Assembly: GCA_004796425.1 (NCBI GenBank)
Contig: QZLB01000161.1
Location: 1-34,264 of the forward strand
Direction: 5' to 3'
Length of the DNA stretch: 34,264 nt
DNA from: Desulfobulbaceae bacterium
Lineage (GTDB): Bacteria; Desulfobacterota; Desulfobulbia; Desulfobulbales; Desulfocapsaceae
Part shown: piece by piece, positions 1 through 7,032 of the stretch
Layout: each line of letters opens with the position of its first letter
How positions within the stretch are numbered: position 1 is the stretch's first letter
Translations under genes and position numbers: made by a program
The notes under the pieces: model-generated
What the model was told of the DNA's origin: nothing
Seen by the model: only the letters and a program-made list of their open reading frames with translations
The model's database searches: none

Positions 1-746
1 TGCTCAACCTGCTTATCACTGTTTCTGAGACGACGCAGAAAGTGGAAAAGAATAAGGAAAAAGTTTATGACTGCCAGCGAGATACCGATGGCCTGGATTC
101 TTCTGAGACGTTCTGCCTTCCTGGTGGCAACACCCTCAACGGCGATAGAAAACGACTGCATCAGTTCCAGCAGGTTATCGGTATGCAGCCGGGCAAACGT
201 AACGGCATCCTTGGTGGCTGCTAAAACCTCCTCCCGGCTGATGTCGTTAAAATATGAATAGACGATGGGGTTGAGCTTCACCCGGTATTCCTTCCAGATC
301 TTTTCCGCATCGGTTAAAAGATGGGCACTGGTATCTCGGTAAACGGTGTCTTTTAAAAGCACATCAGCACCCTGGCCTACTCCAATCAGCTCACCTCCAT
401 AAATAAAGGCATCCAGGGTTTCATCAAACACCTTGAAGGAATCGGCAAGCACATCGACGGTGGCTTGATAATCCTTCTCCGGATCAGCAGTATCTTCTTC
501 CACCTGATACAACTCATGGAGCAGTTTCTGGCTGATTGTCCCCATCCTGCTTGCAATCTGAATGGCATGTGCATCATTTGCAATCTGATAAGATGTGTAA
601 AAGTTAAGAATAAGCACACCGGTATCAAGCAGAATAAACAACCCGACTGCCAGAATTATTTCAATGTACTTTGAGCGCAGCCAGCCGCTGAAAAATCCGA
701 CGACTCCTCTGACACCCTTTACAACCATTGAAAATGGATTTTTCAT
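1..746 (-). CDS. Membrane sensor protein with PilJ/NarX-type N-terminal domain (partial, runs off the window)
   Basis: An uninterrupted minus-strand frame of about 248 codons starts at ATG 744-746, preceded by a GAGGGGGAAAC ribosome site, and continues past the left edge, so the C-terminal output domain is missing. The visible part has a short basic cytoplasmic start, a transmembrane segment at about residues 28-50 (IIEILAVGLF-like hydrophobic run), a roughly 170-residue mostly helical periplasmic region, and a second transmembrane segment at about 220-240 followed by a basic stretch (HFLRRLRNSDKQVEQ). This topology and the 'SRMGTISQKLLHELYQ' style helix fit the type IV pili methyl-accepting/NarX-like four-helix bundle sensor domain. 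The output could be a diguanylate cyclase, histidine kinase or methyl-accepting domain; the window does not show which. Confidence 0.65.
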   Translation of the reverse strand, partial: MKNPFSMVVKGVRGVVGFFSGWLRSKYIEIILAVGLFILLDTGVLILNFYTSYQIANDAHAIQIASRMGTISQKLLHELYQVEEDTADPEKDYQATVDVLADSFKVFDETLDAFIYGGELIGVGQGADVLLKDTVYRDTSAHLLTDAEKIWKEYRVKLNPIVYSYFNDISREEVLAATKDAVTFARLHTDNLLELMQSFSIAVEGVATRKAERLRRIQAIGISLAVINFFLILFHFLRRLRNSDKQVE

Positions 747-1129
747 CGTTTCCCCCTCTACTCCCTTCTGCAGCAAATACAGACTGCATGGCGCAGCACT
801 ACCTTGTTTTGTTGGCGCTCACTTGACCAGGCCGTGTCGCTTTTAACAAACAAAAACAATTATTTGTTAGGCCTGGGAATTTTTCCACACAGAGGGTATA
901 CCTCCTGAATATTTGGTTTTGGTTAAATTTTTGTCATAAGGCTGAATTTTTTCCATTCGTCTCTGACCACCACGAGAAATGTTCATAAGAAGAAAAACGA
1001 TACGCAGCTGATCCTGGATATGCATGAGAGATACCGCAGGGTTTGAGAGGGGTGGAGTTGACTCACATCGAAAAGCAATTCATCGGCGAGATGAATGATA
1101 ACAGTAAGACACGTCGGCTATTGGGTAGC
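747..1129. other. Intergenic gap between the DUF3179 gene and the PilJ-type gene
   Basis: This 383-bp stretch has no convincing gene. It must hold the promoter of the leftward PilJ-type gene and the 3' end of the DUF3179 transcript. An AT-rich imperfect inverted repeat (AACAAA ... TTTGTT) lies at about 845-868 and could be a weak hairpin. On the minus strand a good ribosome-site string (AGGAGG at about 898-903) is present but leads to no open frame of useful length. Confidence 0.4.
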
Positions 1130-1765
1130 CTATCGAAGCATTTTTGATTCGGGGTTCATTTTTAACCAACGGTCCCACCTGGTATCAGACGATTTCATTT
1201 CGGGCAAAAACTTCCCAAGATACGGCCCGGTGATCGCCCGCAGTCCATTGCGTTCCGGATACCAGAGACTCATAGTTTTCTTATCGTAGAGGACAAAGGT
1301 ATTTTTATAGGTCCACCCTGAAGGAGCAAGGGTGAGCGTCTTACCATCGAGTGTGCGACTGTACACAGCCGCCAGATCGACCAACGGTCAGTAACCGACG
1401 GCAATGGGTTGCTGATCAAGGGTCGTGTTGGCAATTTCATGGCGAACCAGCCGACCAACCTCATAGGCATGGGCTTCATTCTCTGTGCTGGTCCCGATTA
1501 CTCTGCTACCACCCGGACGTGATTGCTCCTTGTTTTGAATCAGGTCTTGATCATTGAGTGGGGTAAAGGCGTTTTTACCAATCCCATACTGAAAACGCTC
1601 AGGTCGAAAACCACGAGCGACAGCAGCGGTCACATCCCACCGTTCTCCTGTTCGATCGATAAGAAACACATGCTCACCCTCTCTGATAACCTTCGAGGTG
1701 GCGCTATCATCCCAGCCCAGGAGAAAAATCACAGACAACAGGATAATCATAGATAGAACTTTCAT
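1130..1765 (-). CDS. DUF3179 family protein, candidate selenoprotein with in-frame UGA at 1388-1390
   Basis: The frame starts at ATG 1763-1765 (ribosome site GGGAGG 5-6 nt upstream) and ends at TAG 1130-1132. It would encode 211 residues if UGA at codon 126 is read as selenocysteine. Residues 1-20 form a signal peptide or membrane anchor. The family pattern is clear on both sides of the UGA: 'VIGTSTENEAHAYEVGRLV', 'RHEIANTTLDQQPIAVGY' before it, and 'PLVDLAAVYSRTLDGKTL', 'APSGWTYKN', 'LYDKKTMSLWYP' after it. Typical DUF3179 proteins read VTYCPLC here, so the UGA replaces the first Cys; the second Cys position is Val. No other Cys exists in the protein. A SECIS-like hairpin follows at once. 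Function of the family is not established; export and a redox-type residue suggest an extracytoplasmic redox role (inference). The alternative is a nonsense mutation or sequencing error. Confidence 0.75.
1346..1381 (-). promoter_or_regulatory. Candidate bacterial SECIS element
   Basis: On the minus strand, directly after the UGA at 1390-1388, a hairpin can be drawn. The upper stem is GCGGCTG/CAGTCGC (1372-1366 with 1361-1355; 7 bp, one G-U pair) around a UGUA loop (1365-1362). A lower stem pairs TCGA 1380-1377 with TCGA 1350-1347 across a 4x4 internal loop. The loop starts 22 nt after the UGA and has G as its second base. As I recall the published bacterial SECIS model (apical loop of 3-14 nt with a G in the first two positions, 16-37 nt after UGA), all these requirements are met. 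Confidence 0.6.
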
Positions 1766-1851
1766 ATACACCTCCCATCCCCGGTTTTTTGCTTTTTCCA
1801 GGTTCAGAAATGGTTTCCAGGTGATTTGGTTTCTCTATCTATGAAGATGGA

Positions 1852-1875
1852 CCTCGGAACCTTATTATTCCGAGG
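1852..1875. terminator. Perfect 8-bp inverted repeat, possible weak terminator
   Basis: CCTCGGAA (1852-1859) pairs with TTCCGAGG (1868-1875) across an 8-nt AT-rich loop. It lies between the end of the OsmC operon and the DUF3179 start, about 90 bp upstream of the latter. No T-run follows on either strand, so it could equally be a regulator site or mRNA leader structure. Confidence 0.35.
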
Positions 1876-1915
1876 AAACTGTGACTATTAATGCTTCACT
1901 ATTAAAAAGTGATTC

Positions 1916-1941
1916 ATCTCAGCAGAAGTAACGGCTGAGAT
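1916..1941 (-). terminator. Perfect 8-bp hairpin 20 nt after the small membrane protein gene
   Basis: ATCTCAGC (1916-1923) pairs with GCTGAGAT (1934-1941), 10-nt loop. On the minus strand it begins about 20 nt after the stop of the last gene of the OsmC operon and is followed after about 8 nt by CTTTTTAA. Position fits a transcription end; the T-run is short and displaced. Confidence 0.45.
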
Positions 1942-1961
1942 ACACCGGGAAAGGAGCCTCA

Positions 1962-2201
1962 CTACTGCTGAATGGCGGATTCCGTTTTCTTAATAACGTC
2001 CTGAATTCCTGCAGCCATCAGATCCGGCTTCATGAGGAGTTCGAGTTTTTTCGCCCCCCGCGCATCAACAAAGGTGTTCTGATAATTCAGTTCTGCCTTT
2101 TTTAAAATTTTAAAACTCCCGTCAAAAAGAATAAAATGATAGTTCAAGACGCCAAAACCGGCTGCACCGGCAACCACCAGCATAAGCAAAATCTTTTTCA
2201 T
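1962..2201 (-). CDS. Small single-pass membrane or secreted protein of unknown function
   Basis: I do not recognise this 79-residue protein. I chose the ATG at 2199-2201 because AGGAGA lies 6 nt upstream; an ATG 15 nt earlier sits inside that ribosome site. Residues 1-19 are a basic start and hydrophobic run (MKKILLMLVVAGAAGFGVL), either a signal peptide or an anchor. The rest is charged and helical (KILKKAEL, RGAKKLELLMKP, ending DVIKKTESAIQQ), with no Cys. It follows the OsmC gene by 15 nt, so it is probably co-transcribed with it. Confidence 0.6.
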   Translation of the reverse strand: MKKILLMLVVAGAAGFGVLNYHFILFDGSFKILKKAELNYQNTFVDARGAKKLELLMKPDLMAAGIQDVIKKTESAIQQ

Positions 2202-2216
2202 GGTCTTCTCCTGCAT

Positions 2217-2630
2217 TCATGGGTGAGTTACTACAGCAACTCGAAGTTTAACCGCAGATTTCAAGGTATTGGCTACAATACAACCACGCTCAGCAATTAC
2301 AACCAGTTTTTCGAATTCATCCTGATCCGCATGTGTACCGGCAACCTGCAACACAATATCGGTGAACTTGAGCGGATTCCCCTCTAGTGTACCAATAACC
2401 TTTACCCGAGTATCATCCAGGGTAATGTTGCGAGCCTGGGCCGCTGCCAGCAGGTTACTCATGAAGCAACCACCGAGCCCGGCAAGCATAACCTCCCCGC
2501 CCATGGCACCTTGATCTTCACCACCTTTGGCTTCTGGTCTATCACACACCAATTGATGTCCGCGAATTTCTGCTCGTGATCCACTTTTCCCCTGCTGATA
2601 CATGTTAACTGCAACTTGATTGCTCATCAT
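2217..2630 (-). CDS. OsmC family protein
   Basis: This 137-residue protein has the OsmC/Ohr architecture: an N-terminal beta part (QLVCDRPEAKGGEDQGAMGG), the helix with the first reactive cysteine ('LAGLGGCFMSNLLAAA', Cys about 56) and the second cysteine near the C-terminus ('ERGCIVANTLKSAV', Cys about 117). In this family the two cysteines reduce organic or fatty-acid hydroperoxides in the cytoplasm. Whether this member is an OsmC, Ohr or YhfA type cannot be settled by eye. The start has two ATG codons in tandem after AAAGGATAAG; either may be used. It lies 12 nt after the methyltransferase gene, suggesting a shared transcript and an envelope or oxidative stress role (inference). Confidence 0.85.
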   Translation of the reverse strand: MMSNQVAVNMYQQGKSGSRAEIRGHQLVCDRPEAKGGEDQGAMGGEVMLAGLGGCFMSNLLAAAQARNITLDDTRVKVIGTLEGNPLKFTDIVLQVAGTHADQDEFEKLVVIAERGCIVANTLKSAVKLRVAVVTHP

Positions 2631-2642
2631 CTTATCCTTTGG

Positions 2643-3269
2643 TTATTTCTTGAGGTGGTGTGATAGTGGGATAATCCCTGGAACATGGGCCATATACTCC
2701 TGATATGATTCGCCAAACTGAACAACCAGCTTCCGATCTTCCAGCCACCCGCCGACCAGAAAATAGCCAGTTAAAATGATTGCAACCAGCAAAGCGGAGA
2801 AAGAAAGGGTGGCCGGAAATGACCAAACAAACAGAATGCCCCCCAGATACCACGGATGCCTGACATATCGGGTAACACCACGCGTTATGAACGCATCCTT
2901 GCTCAAGGCTAGTCGCTGCCCCCCGTCCCTGATCTGGCTGATACCTAAGAATGTTTTCAGATCATAGACCCGGGCACCGCCGATAAAAAGTAGAAGTGAG
3001 ACAAGCAATAGTGCATAACGAATCAATTCCATCGGCATGGTCCAGGTATAAAGCGACTCCTCACCTGTTTTGACGGATAGATAGAGCAAACCGACTGGTA
3101 GCAGGGATACTATTGAAAACGTGTTATAAAACAACCGGTAGTAACGAAAGGCCGACGGCCACTTATCAGCGAGGGAGGAAGTGAGCGTAGTGGTAATCAG
3201 CAGCGAGTGAAGCGTACACCAGCAGAGTAACCCCACCCCCAGCACTACGTAAGGTCGTAAATCGTCCAT
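2643..3269 (-). CDS. Membrane methyltransferase of the ICMT/PEMT/NnrU type
   Basis: An integral membrane protein of 208 residues, counted from ATG 3267-3269; a TTG 48 nt earlier, directly after the stop of the upstream gene, is a less likely start. There are about five hydrophobic segments. The C-terminal half carries the two hallmarks of isoprenylcysteine carboxyl methyltransferase/phospholipid methyltransferase-like proteins: 'TRYVRHPWYLGGILFVW' and 'EDRKLVVQFGESYQEYM' followed by VPGIIP, which build the S-adenosylmethionine site. Relatives include MddA (methanethiol S-methyltransferase) and NnrU; the substrate here cannot be told. It is the second gene of the leftward set starting at 4292. 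Confidence 0.75.
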   Translation of the reverse strand: MDDLRPYVVLGVGLLCWCTLHSLLITTTLTSSLADKWPSAFRYYRLFYNTFSIVSLLPVGLLYLSVKTGEESLYTWTMPMELIRYALLLVSLLLFIGGARVYDLKTFLGISQIRDGGQRLALSKDAFITRGVTRYVRHPWYLGGILFVWSFPATLSFSALLVAIILTGYFLVGGWLEDRKLVVQFGESYQEYMAHVPGIIPLSHHLKK

Positions 3270-3317
3270 CTGAAATCGCTCGACAAAAAAACAGTGTTCA
3301 TCACAGTAAATGGGCAA

Positions 3318-4292
3318 TCAGTCAGTGTCACTATCGTTATTGCTGATCATCGGCTTAAACTCCGCCTCTTCAAGCAAGTTTTTGAACCGAACATGCACAC
3401 TGTAGTCATTATGAAGATGGAAGGAAACCTTGACGATCGTACCGTGACAGATTCTCTTAATTTCGCCCTCCGGGATTATAATCGTGATCTCTATTTCCTT
3501 GCCAAGCAGTGCCCGGGCTGTTTCCTGCTTTGAGCATTTCATGGAAAAACAGACCCCGGATTGGGAAATATCTTCAATCCCTCCCCTGAAATAGGTTTGG
3601 CTCTTGTTACCTTGACCATCAATCAGATATGCGGTTGCGTTACCTTTGCACGGGTGTCTCTGATACGTCCGTCGTTCCAGATTTTTGCGCACTACCGCTC
3701 GCTCGCTCTTGCCATGTTTGCGGCAGAAATCAGCGAGTTTTTCAAAGAGACCGGGGGCTTTATCATGCCAGGTCTGAGCTTCTTTTCTTGAGATATGTCG
3801 CAAGTTGACTTCTGATTGCGTAACCGCCGACAGGGAACAGAAGGAGATCCCGAAAAAGGTCTCTTCGCCCAGAATATCACCCCGGCTGAGCTGAATAATC
3901 GGGATATTCTTCTTGTCTTTGTGGTAAAAAACCGTCACTCGCCCATTGTCGATAAAAAACAGTCTATTATTCAGTTTACCCTGGGAAACAAGCAGTTTTC
4001 CCGATTCCAGTGTCGCCTGTTTAGTACCGTAAAATAGGCAATTGGTTTCCTCTGAACTCAGATCGTCATAGAGTGTTTTCCAAACGGCCATGTGATCCAG
4101 GTCAAGATTCTTTGTTTTTTCCTCCTCAATCACTTCACCAGTAGAGACAATCAGGTTCAGCGCCATTGGGTTATCCCGCATCATTTGATCTCGAAGCTGT
4201 TCTGCTTCCGTAAATAATCCTTGGTTCGCTAATTCTTTGATTTTCTGGGCAATCTGCTCACTGTCCTGGCTCCTATCGTGTTCCGGTGTCAT
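3318..4292 (-). CDS. Cyclic nucleotide-binding-like domain plus PilZ domain protein
   Basis: This 324-residue cytoplasmic protein has an N-terminal helical region (1-70), a cyclic nucleotide-binding fold (about 75-190; 'FIDNGRVTVFYHKDKK', 'LSRGDILGEETFFG') and a C-terminal PilZ domain (about 205-312). The PilZ part has an intact c-di-GMP site: R208-x3-R212 in RRTYQR, and D241-x-S-x-x-G in EDISQSG. The CNB part has the GE of the phosphate cassette, but the usual Arg-Ala pair is missing (FCSLSAVT), so canonical cAMP binding is doubtful. There is no DNA-binding domain; output is probably by protein contact. It is the first gene of the leftward group and would couple c-di-GMP to an unknown partner (inference). 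Confidence 0.85.
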   Translation of the reverse strand: MTPEHDRSQDSEQIAQKIKELANQGLFTEAEQLRDQMMRDNPMALNLIVSTGEVIEEEKTKNLDLDHMAVWKTLYDDLSSEETNCLFYGTKQATLESGKLLVSQGKLNNRLFFIDNGRVTVFYHKDKKNIPIIQLSRGDILGEETFFGISFCSLSAVTQSEVNLRHISRKEAQTWHDKAPGLFEKLADFCRKHGKSERAVVRKNLERRTYQRHPCKGNATAYLIDGQGNKSQTYFRGGIEDISQSGVCFSMKCSKQETARALLGKEIEITIIIPEGEIKRICHGTIVKVSFHLHNDYSVHVRFKNLLEEAEFKPMISNNDSDTD

Positions 4293-4664
4293 TGGCGTCT
4301 CCCTATCATCAGCACATGTTTTTGTATAGATCCATGTTAAACATGCTTATCTCACTAACATTATTACATGATTTAAAAAAAAGATAAAGGATCGCGAGAC
4401 CTTCAGGCTATCTGTACCTAATACTCAGTATACAAATACCCCATGATCGCATCCTGATACTAGTGATCCCCATGACGATGCAAAGGTCAATTCCAGCCAC
4501 TTTTACCCCTGCTTTCAAACGATAAAGAAATGGACTTTCCCGTAGGCAAACAGTACGTTAGCAACCACCACAATATAAAACGTGATCAATCAATGAACTT
4601 CGATGCAAAGGGATTTCATATCTCCTGAATTTCTGGGAGTTATTTTTTCTGCAGAACTATAGAC
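4293..4664. other. Divergent intergenic region (PilZ gene leftwards, yaaA rightwards)
   Basis: No gene is visible in this 372-bp stretch. It must carry the promoters of both flanking genes. The clearest element is the palindrome CATGTT-A-AACATG at 4333-4345, about 41 bp upstream of the PilZ gene start. Nothing else stands out; the region before yaaA has only a weak ribosome site (GGGAG about 30 nt upstream). Confidence 0.4.
4333..4345. promoter_or_regulatory. 13-bp palindrome, possible operator
   Basis: CATGTT (4333-4338) and AACATG (4340-4345) are perfect inverted repeats around one A. A further ACATG lies just right of it at 4315-4319. The site is in the leader of the cNMP-like/PilZ gene, where a dimeric regulator could bind. 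No regulator is assigned. Confidence 0.3.
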
Positions 4665-5432
4665 ATGCTAATTATCACCTCACCTTCAAAAACGCAGCAA
4701 CTGAACCTGCTTGAGCAACAATTGGCCACTCAACCGCGGCTGGTGAAACAGGCCGGGCAGTTAATTGACATCCTCCGCACATTCAAACCTGAGCAACTGG
4801 CATCGTTGATGAAAACCAGTGAGCGATTAACTGCAACCACCCTCAATGCCATCAGCTCGTTTTCCCTGGAGCATACGACTGAAAACAGTGGAAGTGCACT
4901 GGCGACTTTTCGTGGCGATGTTTTTTCATCCATCCAAGTTGATCATTATCAAGCCGACCAGCTCAGTTATGCCCAAAAACACGTGAGGATATTATCCGGA
5001 CTCTATGGAGTCTTGCGACCGCTGGATCTGATCCAACCTTATCGACTTGAGATGGGTTTGCGCCTTGAGACGGACTCGGGTCAGTCCCTCTATGACTTTT
5101 GGGGATCGCAAATTACCGAAACACTTAATGAAGATTTGGAATCATTAGCTGATCCTGTCCTGATTGATTGCGCCTCAGCGGAATACAAAAAGTCGATCCT
5201 TGATCAGCAATTGAATGCGTCAATTGTTAAGGTTCATTTTCGACAGATAAAAAACGGTACCGTGAAAACCATTGCGATCCATGCCAAAAAGGCACGAGGG
5301 ATGTTGATCGACTATTGTATCCGGAACCAAATCACTACCCTCAGCGGTTTGCGTACGTTTGCTGAGAGTAATTATGAACTTTCACCTGAATCAGATGATC
5401 AGAACGTGATATTTACCTGCCAACTTGAGTAA
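4665..5432 (+). CDS. yaaA: Peroxide stress protein YaaA (DUF328)
   Basis: The 255-residue protein matches the YaaA family over its full length: the start 'MLIITSPSKTQ', the central 'HVRILSGLYGVLRPLDLIQPYRLEMG', and the later 'SLYDFWGSQIT', 'LIDCASAEYKKS' and 'KKARGMLIDYCI' blocks. In Escherichia coli the protein limits intracellular free iron during peroxide stress and binds DNA. Length is normal (about 255). The ATG is the first residue of the conserved start, though the ribosome site is weak. An anaerobe would use it on oxygen exposure, which fits the nearby OsmC gene (inference). Confidence 0.93.
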   Translation: MLIITSPSKTQQLNLLEQQLATQPRLVKQAGQLIDILRTFKPEQLASLMKTSERLTATTLNAISSFSLEHTTENSGSALATFRGDVFSSIQVDHYQADQLSYAQKHVRILSGLYGVLRPLDLIQPYRLEMGLRLETDSGQSLYDFWGSQITETLNEDLESLADPVLIDCASAEYKKSILDQQLNASIVKVHFRQIKNGTVKTIAIHAKKARGMLIDYCIRNQITTLSGLRTFAESNYELSPESDDQNVIFTCQLE

Positions 5433-5503
5433 AGATTCCTGTCTCGGCTCAGTTATGTTTTCTGCTCGTGATCTTACCAATTATTTTCCACAACTAATCT
5501 ATC

Positions 5504-6070
5504 ATGAAAAGAATTTGTGTCTATTGCGGTTCAAGCATCGGAAAGTTGTCAGACTATAAAGAAGCTGCTCAAATGCTTGGAGAAATACTTGCCGCGCAAA
5601 AGATCGGTCTTGTTTATGGCGGTGCCCAGATCGGGATTATGGGAGCAATTGCCGATCGTTCACTTGCCTGTGGCGGTGAAGTTATCGGTATCATGCCCCA
5701 GTCTCTGGTCGACAAAGAAATCGCTCACCCGAATCTTACCACACTGGTTGTGGTCTCTTCGATGCATGAGCGGAAAAGCGAAATGGCGCGGCTTGCAGAC
5801 GGTTTTATCGCCCTGCCGGGCGGAATTGGCACGCTTGAGGAACTTTTTGAAGTGTTAACTTGGGCCCAGCTTGGCTTTCACCAGAAGCCGTGTGCACTGC
5901 TCAACGTGTCTGGATATTACGATAAACTGCTCGACTTTATCAACCATTCGGCGAAAGAGGGCTTCATCAAGGAGGTGCACGCGCAGATGCTTATTGCTCA
6001 TCATGACCCACACCGCTTGCTGGAGCTGATGAGTTCCCGCACCACGCCCATTGTCTCCAAGTGGCAGTGA
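5504..6070 (+). CDS. LOG family / TIGR00730 Rossmann-fold nucleotide phosphoribohydrolase
   Basis: The 188-residue protein starts 'MKRICVYCGSSIG' and contains the lysine decarboxylase-like LOG signature 'ALPGGIGTLEELFEVL' (PGGxGTxxE) and 'SSMHERKSEMARLAD' (residues about 87-101). LOG proteins cleave nucleoside 5'-monophosphates, including cytokinin ribotides, to the base and ribose 5-phosphate; in bacteria the usual role is nucleotide salvage. The older 'lysine decarboxylase' name is wrong for this group. It follows yaaA by 71 bp and may be co-transcribed. No good ribosome site precedes ATG 5504. Confidence 0.9.
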   Translation: MKRICVYCGSSIGKLSDYKEAAQMLGEILAAQKIGLVYGGAQIGIMGAIADRSLACGGEVIGIMPQSLVDKEIAHPNLTTLVVVSSMHERKSEMARLADGFIALPGGIGTLEELFEVLTWAQLGFHQKPCALLNVSGYYDKLLDFINHSAKEGFIKEVHAQMLIAHHDPHRLLELMSSRTTPIVSKWQ

Positions 6071-6136
6071 AGTGCGCAAAACCCACCGGTGCTCCAGCGG
6101 GTTCACCGATCAAATGTGATCAGGTTGCCAAGCGTA

Positions 6137-7015
6137 CTATTTGATCTTGTGCTCTGCTAACTTCTCAAGAGCCAATACCATCGCTGAGTGGTCGAGTTCC
6201 TCATCACCCTGAGCGGCCACGGCATTAAACAGCTCCTGAGCTGTTGCGGTATTTGGTAATGAGATCTGCAGTTTCCTGGCATTGGCCAGGGCCAGATTCA
6301 GATCCTTCTGGTGCAGATTAATCCTGAAACCCGGGGCAAAGGTCCGATTGATCATCCGCTCTCCATGGACTTCAAGAATTTTCGATGAGGCAAATCCACC
6401 CATCAGCGCCTCACGTACCTTGGCTGGGTTCGCACCCGCTTTTGAGGCAAAGAGCAGTGCTTCACCAACCGCTTCGATGGTCAAACCGACAATGATCTGG
6501 TTGGCAACTTTACAGGTCTGGCCATCACCGTTGCCACCAACCAGCGTGATATTTTTGCCCATCAGCTCGAATATAGGAAGAACCGTATCAAAGGTCTGCT
6601 GGTCGCCGCCAACCATAATGGTCAGTGCCGCATTTTCAGCACCGACCTGTCCACCGGACACTGGTGCATCAAGATATTTACAATCAAGTTCATTAATCCT
6701 GGCGGCAAAATCCTTGGTTTCAACCGGCGAAATTGAGCTCATATCCACCACAATTTTTCCTTTGCTCAATCCCTCGGCCACCCCGTTCTCCCCAAACAGT
6801 ACCAACTCAACATCAGGGGTATCCGGGACCATCAGGATGATCAACTCGGTTTGTTCGGCAATCTCCCTGCCATTGTTGCACTCATAAACCCCTTTCTCCT
6901 TTAAAGCCTTTGGCACATGATGATTCCCATCAACATACACCTCATGGCCACCATCGATCAGGTGTGCTGCCATCGGCCCACCCATGATACCAGTACCGAG
7001 AAACCCTATTTTCAT
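6137..7015 (-). CDS. glxR: 2-hydroxy-3-oxopropionate (tartronate semialdehyde) reductase
   Basis: This 292-residue member of the beta-hydroxyacid dehydrogenase family begins with the dinucleotide fold 'MKIGFLGTGIMGGPMA', has the substrate-binding 'DAPVSGGQVGAENAALTIMVGG' region (residue 117 on), and the catalytic Lys169 in 'GDGQTCKVANQI'. The C-terminal helical domain has 'HQKDLNLAL'. Such enzymes reduce tartronate semialdehyde to D-glycerate. GGGAGG precedes the start. It lies 17 bp after hyi, whose product makes tartronate semialdehyde from hydroxypyruvate, and this pairing supports the glyoxylate/glycerate assignment over 3-hydroxyisobutyrate dehydrogenase. Confidence 0.88.
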   Translation of the reverse strand: MKIGFLGTGIMGGPMAAHLIDGGHEVYVDGNHHVPKALKEKGVYECNNGREIAEQTELIILMVPDTPDVELVLFGENGVAEGLSKGKIVVDMSSISPVETKDFAARINELDCKYLDAPVSGGQVGAENAALTIMVGGDQQTFDTVLPIFELMGKNITLVGGNGDGQTCKVANQIIVGLTIEAVGEALLFASKAGANPAKVREALMGGFASSKILEVHGERMINRTFAPGFRINLHQKDLNLALANARKLQISLPNTATAQELFNAVAAQGDEELDHSAMVLALEKLAEHKIK

Positions 7016-7032
7016 ACTATCCTCCCGTATCG

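Noticed and set aside
1388-1765. A stand-alone 125-residue protein ending at UGA 1388-1390
   Set aside because: The DUF3179 domain continues in the same frame directly after the UGA, and the stop replaces a conserved Cys, so I treat both halves as one gene.
6282-6887. A 201-codon open frame on the plus strand opposite glxR
   Set aside because: It is antisense to a clearly conserved gene, has the Ser/Pro/Thr-rich composition of a shadow frame and no family match by eye.
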